In this document: positions 1 through 10,784 of the stretch, one piece after another
Layout: the number at the start of each line of letters is the position of its first letter
How positions within the stretch are numbered: the stretch's first letter is position 1
Assembly (NCBI GenBank): GCA_963681505.1
Contig: OY811975.1
Coordinates: 8,608,635 to 8,672,634 of the forward strand
DNA length: 64,000 nucleotides
Source of the DNA: Eunapius fragilis
Taxonomy: Eukaryota > Porifera > Demospongiae > Spongillida > Spongillidae
Reading direction: 5' to 3'
Translations under genes and position numbers: made by a program
Notes under the pieces: model-generated
Databases searched by the model: none
What the model was told of the DNA's origin: nothing
What the model saw: only the letters and a program-made list of their open reading frames with translations

Positions 1-482
1 GGATCACTGTAAGGAACGCGGGAGAATTCTAATGCTCTCCTGTTTTGTTTGCACAATTCTAAATATACGTAAATGTCGCCATGGGAACGCTTCTATTTAA
101 CACTACGCATTACGTAATGATTACGTATATCAGTTTTATGCATACATCTGATACTTGAAGATGGCCTTCCAGGAGATTCTAAAGCGATTGGTATAATTGG
201 CGCTCTTTAAAACCATTCCTATCCGGAGTTATACTCACCCGAGAAGAATTAGAAGAAGACGACGACGACGACGGAGAAGAATTGGCCCGGGGACGAAAAC
301 ACGAACTGTTTTGTTTTCTTAAAGCAAACAGTTTGAAGACTGGAACAAAACATTAAAATGACCGTCTTTGCCTTCTGGTTCGATAGGAACAAAGAGGTAA
401 ACTATCCGTTTCTTAGTACGCGAGTTATACGCGGGTCGCGTTTTATAAAATGATATTCACGATGACCCGGGTCAATTCCTAT
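1..482 (+). repeat. Dispersed ~480-bp repeat, copy 1
   Basis: This stretch is matched almost end to end by 39048-39541, with the same start (GGATCACTGTAAGGAACGCG) and the same end (GGTCGCGTTTT...GACCCGGGTCAATTCCTAT). A third, inverted copy lies at 55531-56010 and a fragment at 26513-26600. A short GAC/GAA-rich run (about 247-285) differs in length between copies. Open reading in the copies shifts frame, so I do not call a gene. It begins at the first base of the window and may extend beyond it. It looks like a non-autonomous transposable element or a decayed end of a larger one; the family is not recognised. Confidence 0.8.
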
Positions 483-2239
483 AATGTATTAGGTTAATTA
501 TTAATTGTATAGAGCTAGCTCTCGCTATTTTATTGAATGGATTACGCAATGACACACTTTATGAATAAATTATGTGCGTCTTGAATTTAGATATGGTGAT
601 TGTATAGAAGAGCCCTATAGTCACGTTTCTTTAACATGTAAGCCGGTGCAGTCATTTTTCTGCATACATCCTATGTCTATGGGTACCTACTTCCGCAGAT
701 TCCGGCAGAGCTGAGACACCAAGCAAATTCTTGCAGCTCTCAACCGTTCGCAGATGTCAAAATGTATCTATATGGATCTTTATTTGGGAGCGTCTCTTGT
801 ACTTGCTGGCCAACTTCGCGTCCACGGTCCCATCCAAAAACTCTTGGCCAAGATCAAAATCTTAATGGTGTACATTATTGCGGTCAATTTCCACACTGAG
901 CATCTTAGTAAGGCCCGACACACACAGAGCGATATCGCTGGTGATTCGTGCATTTTGTCCGCAATTTGTTAGTATTTAATAAATTAGGGGGAAAAAGAAA
1001 TCCTGGCATAGTGGGTTTGGACCCGTCATTTGAGTTGGGTATAATGTATGTGTTTTTGATATTATAACTTTTATAACACCTTGCTGCACTATAATCTGCA
1101 AGAAGAAGTTCCGCATTGTTTAACTGGCAGGCTGTCAAAGCATAAATCAGGACAATTTTATAGTACAATTGCAATTATATTGTGCTGGAACCTTAAAGGA
1201 TTGAGTTATAGGTATTTACAATTCATAGCATTTTGTCTCCTGTTTCCAACGATACCAAATTTGTAGGGTTTATTACTTTGAAGGCATGAATTCTAAATGT
1301 TTTGCCACGAAAATCATTACAAATTCTTCTTGTACCAAGTTTGAACTCATGGCTACAGCCACCTGAGACATAAATGGCTCATGAATACAAATAGAGCTAC
1401 AAAAGTTTAAAACATTAGTGGTACACAGCGCCATGCATGACATAATAATTTCATTAATATACATGTAACTTTCTGCCTTTTGGCGCCTGGGCCTTACACT
1501 ACGTATACACTACCCTGCGCTGTCTTTTTGTTGTACGCGGACAATAACACAATAGGCCAGGGTCTATCATTGTGTAGATGCCTGCGTGCCCGCACTGGGC
1601 AGATAATTGTTAGTTTTGAAGTGATTATAGCATCTATCCTTTCTGCGCATCGACAATCAAAGTTACAGTGTTTCGATAAAGAAATTAGTTCTTAGGCGGC
1701 TGCAAGTTAGAGGTTGAAAATACTGGTACGCGAGAGATAGACAATAGTGAGGCTTGGGAGAGATATATGTAAAGCGATTTGAAGCAATAAGAGGCAGTTG
1801 AACAATTTATAGTAGTTGCCAAAAAAAAGGGAAGAACCTTTATAGAGCATACAACAACACCAACCTTAGTGGGGAGCACAATGTTTGGTCTTGTGATCAG
1901 CATGTAACTGATGCTAGATCAAGTTGCAGAAAATCTACTTACCTGCAGTTGATAAGGAGACTGCTCATAAAAGTAAACTTTTTATGTGTTATCGAGCTAA
2001 ACTTCTTTAGCCAGTATTCTAACCATATTGGTCAATTCTTGATTTTACATTTTTGATTTTATTGTTGTAAGGTTCATATCTATATTGTTTCTTTTTTCCT
2101 GTCACCTATGAACACTAATAGCAATGTCTGCAACATATTTGGGTTACATTAAAATTTTAATAATGAACGATAATCAAATGAAATAGAACTTGATTAATTG
2201 GCTTCATTATATGTATCACAATAAACCAAACACCTTAAA
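483..2239. other. No gene recognised
   Basis: AT-rich sequence. The short open frames here have no recognisable motif, signal peptide or convincing splice context. Confidence 0.5.
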
Positions 2240-2480
2240 GCTACTAGACAAAAACATCGTCTGGAACAACTTGCTCACAAGAAGCAAAGTGAGACCTGCT
2301 AAGTATGACTCTTGCATTGTACTTAATCAAAGTGAGGTTAAGACGACCATATAGACTGTTTGGGATTTGTAAGCGTTGGTTCGAACAGCCAGTCGTGAGG
2401 CCAACTGTGACAAAGCCTGCCTCACCTCTGTGCCCCAACAACCATAAGACTCCACCACCATTGGAATGCAGCGCCATTTC
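2240..2480 (-). mobile_element. 3' end of a non-LTR retrotransposon (RLE type), truncated
   Basis: Read on the minus strand, this encodes a CIPMVVESYGCWG block followed, after a frameshift, by LYGRLNLTLIKYNARVIL. The same two blocks (CIPLAVETYGNWG ... MYGRLNVVLVRSIARAIL) close the larger retrotransposon ORF at 8615-9934, so this is the C-terminal tail of a relative. Everything upstream is missing, which is the usual result of 5' truncation during target-primed reverse transcription. The frameshift shows it is dead. Confidence 0.7.
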
Positions 2481-2599
2481 GAACCTTTTACTTTAATAAC
2501 TATTAAATTTGATTTATAATTAATGTATTCTGTAACTTATAATACGACCAATTACACTGTAGCATTTTATTTATCATTTAATACATGACCCCTATTTCT

Positions 2600-2795
2600 A
2601 AGCCACTCTGCCGGGAATCGCCAGCGATATCATTGACGATATCTCTCCGCCGAGTGTGTCGAGCCTTAGCCCAAGATCTTCGCATAATCGTATTCCCGCA
2701 TCAGGATCTTGCCTCTTCGTCCCAAGATCATGCCTCTCTTTACCCAGGATCATGCCCGAGATCTTGCCATTTTGACCGAAGATCACGGCCCTGAT
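2600..2795. repeat. Imperfect short tandem repeat
   Basis: A loose repeat of about 22-26 bp built on CCAAGATCATGCC / CAGGATCTTGCC recurs five to six times. The open frames on both strands are by-products of the repeat. Confidence 0.45.
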
Positions 2796-3029
2796 TTCTT
2801 CATGACCATGAAAATTGACAAAAATTAATACATAAGTGATTGGAGACTGATTAAATGACATAACATAAGAGCCTTTTGTCTCTACATTTCTGGTCACACA
2901 AGAGGTATCCTAATTTTCTTTGTTTATTTCAGTTTCTGCTAAGCAATCTATCAAATGATATGCAGCAATAAACATTTGTACCGCGTATTTACATTCATAT
3001 ATAGAAAAGGGGGTTTGCTTAGTTACGTA

Positions 3030-3570
3030 GCAGTGTTGCATGTGTAGTGTTGGAACTGTTCAGAAGTTGCTACTAAAGTACGTTGCTCGTTAACCCACGT
3101 AACAAATTGGTGTCAGTAGTGGGATGTCATGGGTCCTTTGCCAGAATCCACAAAAGGAAACAAGTACATCCTGGTTGTGACTGATCTTTGTATTAATATA
3201 AATTGGTGGAAGCTTTCCCATTGGTGGCTACGACTCAAAAATCTTGCTTCAATGTTGGTGGATAAAGTGGTATGTCGGTATGGTGCATGTTTTGCATAGT
3301 GACCGAGGTGCTAATCTAAATAGCCAGGTAATGGTGACGTTGTGTTGCATTGGAAGTAACAAAACAAGAGCAATAGCGTAAAATCCACAAGCAAATGGGC
3401 AAGTCGAGCGCATTAAATGGACTTTAATTTGGTGGCTATTCTCTCCAAAGTGGTTGAAGAGCATCAGAAAGTCGGACAGCCATATTCCCAAGGTACTCTT
3501 TGCATATCATACTGTATTCCACGGCGCAGTTCCAACACGACACTGCACTATTACTAAGCAACCTCCAATT
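3030..3570 (+). mobile_element. Ty3/gypsy remnant: LTR end, primer-binding site and integrase core
   Basis: From about 3122 the plus strand reads DVMGPLPESTKGNKYILVVTD, then after frame breaks a block resembling HSDRGANL and then NPQANGQVERI. These are the first Asp, second Asp and catalytic Glu neighbourhoods of a gypsy integrase (DDE core). Immediately upstream, AATTGGTGTCAGTAGTGGGAT (3103-3123) looks like the primer-binding site that follows a gypsy 5' LTR. The two are fused directly, so gag, protease, RT and RNase H are absent. Many frame breaks make it inactive. It continues to about 3570 (tail of the integrase region). Confidence 0.75.
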
Positions 3571-4139
3571 CTATGTGTACACAATGAATGTGAGTACGCG
3601 TTCCAAGTGAGCAAATCCTATGCATGTAACATTATGAAGTTACATCACCCCCCTCCTAGTGTCTCTAGCATCCTTTGCAAAATTCTAATGTTCGACGTAA
3701 ACTCCATAACGGTCATAAGGGTTGAGAATGAAAAAAAAAAAGTGCATTTTACATTTTAGTGGCCATAACCATGGCGATGTTTCGATTCAAGATGTACCAT
3801 TGACAAATAAAAAATATGTAGTACATGTGTTCACAATCTAGAGGACTATTTTAAATCTTCAGTAATTTCGAATTCGTTGTAACAACATTTAAAGCTGACA
3901 CTTAATAACCAACGACTCCATCCTGTATTTTATTTAAAGGAAGTCGAGTTGAGGCCATTTTTTTAAAACAGTTACAAGCATAGTGTATGTAGCCAAGATT
4001 TATAGCAGATACACAGGGTACAAACTGACTATATACATGCAAAAATAGACAGTTTAGGCGAAAATTGCCTTTCGCGTATACTGTTACGTTATAAAAATGA
4101 TTCACTTTGAAACGCTACATCTCCCGAACGGTAAAGACT
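3571..4139. other. No gene recognised
   Basis: AT-rich sequence after the integrase relic; nothing supportable. Confidence 0.4.
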
Positions 4140-4164
4140 ATTGGCTTTCTATTTTCAGCAATTC

Positions 4165-4425
4165 ATACTACATCATATCTCTCTGGTAAAACCGATTTTG
4201 GGCTCTTGCATTAGCTTCGTGCCGATGTTACAACGTCCGATACCCCTTGGGATTCAAACCCGCCATAATCTTTCTGCTGGAAACGTCAATTCACTTCGAT
4301 TTTGGTATGTACGAAGAGGGATCCAGTACCTATTGATTTGTTAATTATTACTTGATCCGTTATGGAGATACAGCTGTGCAAACTAATTGCCCATTTCTCT
4401 TTCATTTCGAGCCATTAACCCGCCA
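4165..4425. repeat. Single arm related to the fold-back element at 33637-34308
   Basis: The order of motifs GTGCCGATGTTACAACGTCCGATACCCC..., GGATTCAAACCCGCC, a 'GAAGAGGGATCCAGTACCTATTGATTTGTTA' stretch and CCGTTATGGAGATACAGCTGTGCAAA parallels the left arm at about 33745-33945. Here only one arm is present, without an inverted partner, so it is a diverged or half-deleted copy. Confidence 0.65.
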
Positions 4426-4949
4426 CTGAATATACAATAACCTCCCGTGCCCATGCCACTATATTAACATGTACAACGGAAGAACCACCGTATTTCCGCT
4501 TCTTACAAACGTCTCTGGTTCTCTTCTATAACGAAAACGACTCGTTAAGCGATCGAAATGCGTGGATTCAGCTATACCATCACCATACACAACATGGTAT
4601 GACGGTACGTACTACCCAGTCAAGTACCGATACGCGCGCACAACATTAATCATTAAATCGTGTCCCTGTCGATTCGGTCAAACTCTTTGGGTACCGCTCA
4701 TTGCGTAGCCATATTTATACTCAAAACCTATAACAGTACGCCAAAATCATGATACATAGTGCACCACCGGTGTATCAGCTAGGCTAAGGGAGAGGCGTGG
4801 TCGAGCTAAATCGCAGCTAGGCTAGAACACATCTTTACCCTTCCTTATTGCGTTCCGCAGGTACATAATATAATATTTTAAATCCCACCATTATTCATTT
4901 CATCTGCATAGCTGGCACACACACTCATGAACCACACCCATGAACCAAC

Positions 4950-4955
4950 ACCCAC

Positions 4956-4998
<43 letters not shown>

Positions 4999-5012
4999 GC
5001 ACACGCACACAC
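4950..5012. repeat. (CA)n microsatellite
   Basis: About 60 bp of CA repeats with a few CG steps. The His/Thr-rich open frames across it are translations of the repeat. Confidence 0.95.
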
Positions 5013-5239
5013 ATTCACTTACACACGTCTCATGTCACACCTATACATGCACACTGGTTCCTACTACTATTTTCCCTTTGCTGTACACCCTGATAGTTGT
5101 TGTGTTGAGTGCTAGCAACATAGATTCACTCATAAGCTTTATCCATTTGAACTATTGTTTTCTATGCATATCTTTTGGTTACAGACTTACAGTACTTTCA
5201 CTGGACTACTATACAACGTCTTTCTGAACTACTTTTGTT

Positions 5240-5351
5240 ATGTTTAATTTTATAATTAGCCATGCATACATTTCAATGCGAGCGTTACTTTTCTTTTGCT
5301 TATCCTGGAAAATAAAGTATCCCAAGGGTGATTTTGCTGGATACCGTTCCA
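5240..5351 (-). mobile_element. MITE-A, partial copy (inverted)
   Basis: Matches the reverse complement of the left half of the complete copy at 5709-5960, ending in GGTGATTTTGCTGGATACCGTTCCA. The other half is missing. Confidence 0.75.
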
Positions 5352-5708
5352 TATATATATATATATTTGGGTGTGCGTATGACAATCTACGATTAAATGT
5401 TCCGTAGGTATAATGTACTGCGCACGCGCAGACTAATAAATTCTGCATTACAATAATATTTCGTCATAATAATTTGCATCACAGTTCAAATTCCAACAGT
5501 ACTACACCTAAACAAGCTTTTAATGCTGCACCCACGTGTCGATAATTAGTTTAGTCAACTCGGAGGAGAGGTGACATGTTGGCTTACCTGCATTTTTTTA
5601 ATTATGCGCATCTCATGCTCAGCAGTCAGCAGGATTGTAACTGCTTGGTGTAGCCTTTTACATCGTGACCGGATATGAATCATGCATATTATATATATAA
5701 TGTATATA

Positions 5709-5960
5709 TGGGACAGTGTCCAGCTAAATCACCCCTATGGTACATTTTCAAAATTTCCAGAACAAGCAAAAGAAAAGTAATGCTCGCATTGAAATGTTAG
5801 GCTAATTATAAATTCAGTGCCTAATAACTTTGTGATGGATAGTCCGATTTAGGATGCGTAAGGACCATTTGACAGAAGCACATGGGTGTTCAAGGAAAAT
5901 CAAAAAATTTGAAAACTTGAAAAACTAGCCAGAAGGGTGATTCTGCTGGACACCGTCCCA
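5709..5960 (+). mobile_element. MITE-A, complete copy (~252 bp)
   Basis: Starts TGGGACAGTGTCCAGCTAAATCACCC and ends GGGTGATTCTGCTGGACACCGTCCCA, which are terminal inverted repeats of about 25 bp. No coding capacity. Flanked on both sides by TATA-rich sequence. Related copies are at 6657-6893 (inverted), 34392-35116 (split by an insertion), 54882-55108, and partial ones at 5240-5351 and 44950-45013. The TIR superfamily is not assigned. Confidence 0.85.
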
Positions 5961-6021
5961 TATATTATATATAATAATACAATTAGCACTAATATAAGGA
6001 TGCACATTTCTCATCCAATGT

Positions 6022-6318
6022 CAGAGGCGGATCCAGGGGGGGGGGGGGGGGGGGGTGTTGCAACCCCCCCCTTCAAACCCGTAATGAATAATTATCATTA
6101 GTAACAATTAAGAATTATTGCGAAGTAAAGATGGCTGAAATTCGTAATACAACTGCAGCTCTGCGAGCAATCAAACGGCAAGGCAGTATTATGTAGTGTT
6201 GTGCGCATGATATAATAAAAAAGCGTTGGCGGCTGGGGCTCCGCCCCAGACCCCCTCCCCCGCTTCATGAATATTAATTAGCAACCCCCCCTTTTCTGAA
6301 ATCCTGGATCCGCCCCTG
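6022..6318. mobile_element. hAT-like MITE with G-run
   Basis: Left end CAGAGGCGGATCCAGGG, right end CCTGGATCCGCCCCTG: terminal inverted repeats of the CAGGGGCGGATCCAG type common in hAT non-autonomous elements of invertebrates. Interior has a 20-base G run next to the left end and a C run after it. An exact 8-bp target duplication is not visible. Confidence 0.75.
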
Positions 6319-6656
6319 CATGTGTTACTGAATGGAGTGAGTTGCCGGCCCGACAGCAACTATTCAAATGGCCAATGGGTTATGTAATGGCTTGAACTGG
6401 CCGGCACGCGTACACGTGTCGCGGCAGGACCGCGACAGTCCAGACATAAGGTCAGCGCCACCAGAAGGTACAAAATGTCTACCTGACACACATGCAAAAC
6501 ATACAATATATACAACTGCACATGACGTCACAACACACCAACACAAATAATCCAATGGGAATCGGCCACGTGTGACCCTTGTCGTTGACCCTTCGAGGAT
6601 CCGTCATGGGCGTGGTCCTGATATACCACAGGTTATATGTATTGTGTAGTAATGTA

Positions 6657-6893
6657 TGGGACAGGGCCTAGCAACATCACTCTTCTGGGTAGTTTTTCAA
6701 GTTTTCAAATTTTTTGAATTTCCGTGAACTCCAAGAGCTTCTATCAAATGATCCTTACGCATCCTAAATTGGGCTATTCTTCATAAAGTTATAAGACACT
6801 GAATTTTAATTAGTCATACATTTCAATGCGAGCATTACTTTTCTTTTGCGTGTCCTGGAAAATTTGAAAAGGTATCATTTTGTTGGACACTAT
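6657..6893 (-). mobile_element. MITE-A, inverted copy
   Basis: Nearly full-length match to 5709-5960 in the opposite orientation. The TIRs are eroded (TGGGACAGGGCCTAGCAACATCA and TTGTTGGACACTATACA). Confidence 0.8.
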
Positions 6894-7143
6894 ACAATAA
6901 TACACTATAATTATATTATAAATAGATGTCTACTATACAGTGTCTAAATATATACAAGATTCTGAATAAGGTTGAAACTGTTTCAAAAAATGGAATACAA
7001 TTAATCTGAAACCAGATTGATTAAGCGAAACATGCACGGCCGGTAAACAATTAGGAAATGATTTTTCGTTTTCAACTGTTAATGCATGCTGTTAGAGTAA
7101 ATATATATATATTCATATAACCGATGGTGAATTGCAAAAAATG

Positions 7144-8118
7144 TCACATTTCATCAACAATGCTATCAGCAGGTAAGGCAAAGCTTGTGGCGCTATTCAC
7201 ACGTGACCCAGTCTCTGGTCTGACAGTCGCATCCACTGAACGGTGCAAGTGCATCATGTCCTTGTGCTTCAGTCTCCTGCTTTGTATGCGCGTCATAAAT
7301 ACATGAACGATGAGCGTCACTCCAGATGCCATGCTCCATAGAGGTATGAACAACGAAGTAAATAGAAGCACTGTTTTGTTCACCGTGGAGTGTTGGACTG
7401 TGTATGTATCTAGCACTATGACTGGTATTACAAACACAAAGAATAATACGGGAAACGCAGCCAATGGCAAGAGCTGCTTAACAGCCTTTTCAAACTGGTC
7501 ACCCTCAGCGATTGATTCATATCTGAGTCTCCGGCAGCACACGGTGTGTGTTAACTTCATCACCATGACACCCATAGCTATAGAAGCTATAAATAACACA
7601 AGTGTAGCAGGACCGTCCCAGAGACCCAACGTTTCGATGAAAGCGTTAGTGCTATCACTGTCGTTTTGGACAAAGATGTAGCAAATAAGACCGTGTGGGC
7701 TCCGACCGTACGTGTCGCTGATCAGAGGCACGAAGGCGACTCCTGCTGGGACGATTAATGACGTCAAAACGTACAGCAATTCAAGCTTCTTTAGGTTTTT
7801 GTGGAATACCACAAAGCTGAAAAGATGGAACGTGGCCCAAAATGTAGCAACCAGTTTCATCCACAACGTGAATAAAGTCAGCCAGCCCATGGCAACGCAT
7901 ACGCCGACGTTGTAATTGACAAAAACGACCTGTAGAGTTTGCACCATCGCAAAAGCCAACGCGGCCAACACCTGATAGAGAGCCAATCGATAGACCACCT
8001 TTGGGTATAAGTTAAAGGCAAATAACAAGATTGCTGCCAGCAGGCACACAATCACAGCAGTACCGTTGGTCGCGGTGAAAAAAATCTGAAATGTGTTTTC
8101 GCTGCTTGAATTGTTCAT
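7144..8118 (-). CDS. Seven-transmembrane G-protein-coupled receptor (cAMP-receptor-like)
   Basis: An uninterrupted 324-residue frame starting MNNSSSEN. Seven hydrophobic helices are at about residues 16-36, 43-66, 74-103, 113-133, 169-189, 213-236 and 248-275. Cys74 at the head of helix 3 and Cys146 in the second extracellular loop are placed to form the usual disulfide, and Asn3 and Asn18 are N-glycosylation sequons in the short outer N-terminus. The basic third inner loop (CCRRLRYES) and a Ser/Thr-containing tail ending SIVDEM fit a receptor. There is no DRY or NPxxY motif, so it is not rhodopsin class. The helix 2 start VVYRLALYQVLAAL resembles the cAMP-receptor-like group found in Dictyostelium and early animals; that family call is an inference. 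A possible splice acceptor (TTTGCAG, minus strand) lies 8 bp upstream of the ATG, so a 5' non-coding exon is possible. Ligand unknown. Confidence 0.85.
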   Translation of the reverse strand: MNNSSSENTFQIFFTATNGTAVIVCLLAAILLFAFNLYPKVVYRLALYQVLAALAFAMVQTLQVVFVNYNVGVCVAMGWLTLFTLWMKLVATFWATFHLFSFVVFHKNLKKLELLYVLTSLIVPAGVAFVPLISDTYGRSPHGLICYIFVQNDSDSTNAFIETLGLWDGPATLVLFIASIAMGVMVMKLTHTVCCRRLRYESIAEGDQFEKAVKQLLPLAAFPVLFFVFVIPVIVLDTYTVQHSTVNKTVLLFTSLFIPLWSMASGVTLIVHVFMTRIQSRRLKHKDMMHLHRSVDATVRPETGSRVNSATSFALPADSIVDEM

Positions 8119-8483
8119 TCTGCGACCTGCAAACGTGAGTTGATTAGTGCTGCCCGCGCGAAAGAATCTCCGAGTCAGTAAGTTGAGAATTGTACTTTCC
8201 TCGGAACGGGCGTGATGTTAATAAAACGTGATGAATTTCAAGCCATGGTGCCAGCTAGCAGTCTGAGAATTTTTACGCTAGCTCCAAATAAGGGGCGACA
8301 TCTCGTTCCGTAAATGGAGTTAACTGATAATATATCACCATATGTGCTATGGAAAACACGTGATGATAAAGTCTCACCTCTAGTGTTATCGATGACCATG
8401 GAGTTCGACGTTTCCTCACTACTAAATGATATCCCTATGCTATTTGTTTACGTATCACTACGTGGCGACAATTTATGGTTTGT
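8119..8483. other. Upstream region of the receptor gene; no gene seen
   Basis: Would hold the receptor's promoter and any 5' exon. No motif I can call with confidence. Confidence 0.4.
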
Positions 8484-9960
8484 TTATTATTATTATTAAT
8501 GATATTGAGCAAGAAACTATATTATTATTATTCGGAGTACACAGGCTATTATTATTGGGTATTATAAAAATGCACAGACACAATACTACGTACAACTAAA
8601 CTACTAATGGCAAGTTAGGAGGGTGGAAGCTCCCTGGCCAGGATGGCTCTAGCAATGGACCGAACCAGGACCACATTCAACCTGCCATACATTTCAGCCA
8701 CAACTACTGCCTTGGGGGAGGACTGGTGAATGGCTAGGAAGGATGCCAGCCTGGAGAAGGTATTATGTGCCTGCTTGCCCCAATTGCCATAAGTCTCCAC
8801 TGCCAATGGGATGCAGGACCAGCCCAACTCTTGGCACTTGGGTCCATTGGAGTGGAGCTTGCGGGTCTCAGCTGCCAGGGCTGCCACACCAGCCTGGTGA
8901 CATGATTCACCTAAGATGACAGAGCAGAGTGGTGAGGTAATGGTCAGGTCTAGTGCCGCAGGTTGGCCTCTGTCCCAGCCAGCAATGAGGATGTCAGCAG
9001 GTCTGGTATGGGAAAGGTCTCTGGTAAGGCCATGACCTCTCTCCACACTCACACTTAGGTGGGCACGACGACAAAGGTCAAATACCTCATCTCGTAGACG
9101 ATTATGGCGTGTGACCACATCCCCCCCATGCCTGCAGGTCACAGCATGGTGACCAAGAGGATCAAGAGCAGTATCGGGGCAGAATGGGCACATGGATCGA
9201 CCAGAAGTGTCTAACCCCAGCCACCACCTAATAGCCATCTGGAACTCATTCGACTCCAGGTGCAAGCCCAAACCAGGGGAAGGGACCACTGATAGCCAAG
9301 AGGAAGCATGAGGAGCAGCCACTGACAGGAGGCGAGCTCTGTTAGCTGGAGAGGAGGATTCCAACAAGATGTTAAAATGTTGGGTTTGGATCAATCCTGA
9401 CAAGACCATCTGGTGATTGGGAGACTCCAGAGCAGAATTGACGGTAATGGCATTAAAGGGGGAGACCTGAGTGTTAAGCATTGCCACTGCCTGTTGTAGG
9501 TGGATGTTGTCAGCCTTGCCAAAGCCGGAGAAAGACAGGGAGGCAATGAACGCTGCAGCAGCATGGTGAGAGAGGGAGCGAAGACCCAGGCCCCCAAATT
9601 TTAGTCCTAGCTGTGCCTGGCTCCAAGCATCATTGGTAACATTGATGGCTGAGCACATTACAAAGCACTGCTTGACCTCCTCATCAAAATACCTTAGAGC
9701 ATCTATGGCCAGGCTTGGTGGGGTAACCCTTGCTATGTGGACCATCCTGCAGAAGCTACCACACATGCGCAATAAGGAAACTGCTACCTGGAGATCGACT
9801 GCAGCAACATCCACTAGACCGGAGAGTAGCTTCCTAGACTCAGCACACCTCCCAGCGATAAACTTAGAACAGTGTAGATAATCCCCAATTGGAGCACCTA
9901 GGATTTCCAGATTAGGCAGGAGTGAGCTCCTCACCTCCGGTGGGATTATTATTATTTTTT
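8484..9960 (-). mobile_element. 5'-truncated non-LTR retrotransposon with restriction-like endonuclease, in an (ATT)n site
   Basis: One 439-residue frame (8615-9934) lacks the reverse transcriptase palm but keeps the region after it. A zinc-binding cluster has CPFC at 249-252 and HHAVTC at 262-267, followed by RPADILIAGWDRGQPAALDL (from 311) with Asp314 and Asp329 placed like the PD-(D/E)XK endonuclease of R2/R4/Dong/HERO-type LINEs. The piece is free of frameshifts, so it is a fairly recent insertion. Both ends lie in TAA/ATT repeats (8484-8500 and 9945-9960), as expected for an element that targets or primes on such repeats. A diverged relative is at 2240-2480. Confidence 0.8.
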
Positions 9961-10784
9961 ACGGGAAGTACCCTTTTGATATCCTTCCTTCGGTTAATAT
10001 TCAAGAAAATTAGCACTAACTACTATTTTAGTCGTCTGTTATCCTAACTGTCGGGACGAAAAGGGTTTCATAAACCCTCTCCAATAAAAAAGGTGCAAAG
10101 CATGGTAAAATAATAGGCTGGAAGTACGTTTTATGATTTTCAGGCGAATTGATCTTGATGGGCCCTATATTTTTACATGCATTTCATATGCATTGTTGTA
10201 ATTGACACAGCAAGATGTTGATCATAACCAGTGATGCATCCAGGTTGAATGTGACGTTTTCATTGGGACGTTGTACTTCCTGTCAGCTTATTAAACTGGT
10301 TTGTTAAATTTCTGTGATGCCCAAGTGCTGGTATGGTTTGTCTTTGGTGCTCGCCTGACTAAAAGAAAAGGCTTTGCTGATAGCTGTTTCATTTGCATAC
10401 TCTGTATGGTATAGCGTTTCAAATTGCCGTCGCACATGTCAATTGAAATGTATTGCGCAAATTATGCAACTTTGTGCATACCTTTAGCGCACAAATGGTC
10501 TAATTTGATACATGTACTTTTTGCTAACTACGCAGAAAGGAACAAGCAATTAAAAATTTTATCCACCATTTTATAGTATAAACCATTGCAACCTCCGATA
10601 TTTGTAGAGCAAGTACTGATAACCCAGTGATCACCAGATTAGCTGGGCCGGGTTATCATTGATCAATGTACAGATCACAGTATGCACAGTTATAATAAGA
10701 TACAAGAGATTACTCGAATACCTAGAAATACATGAATAAATACGAAAATAAATAAAATGAAACACGAGAAGCACTGAGTGCTGA
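9961..10784. other. No gene recognised
   Basis: AT-rich sequence between two retrotransposon relics; nothing supportable. Confidence 0.4.

Noticed and set aside
4927-5227. His/Thr-rich ORFs over (CA)n
   Set aside because: Translations of a microsatellite in two frames.
7310-7681. Plus-strand ORF of 123 codons
   Set aside because: Antisense shadow of the seven-transmembrane receptor.
9633-9881. ORFs overlapping the LINE ORF in other frames
   Set aside because: Shadows of the 439-codon retrotransposon frame.
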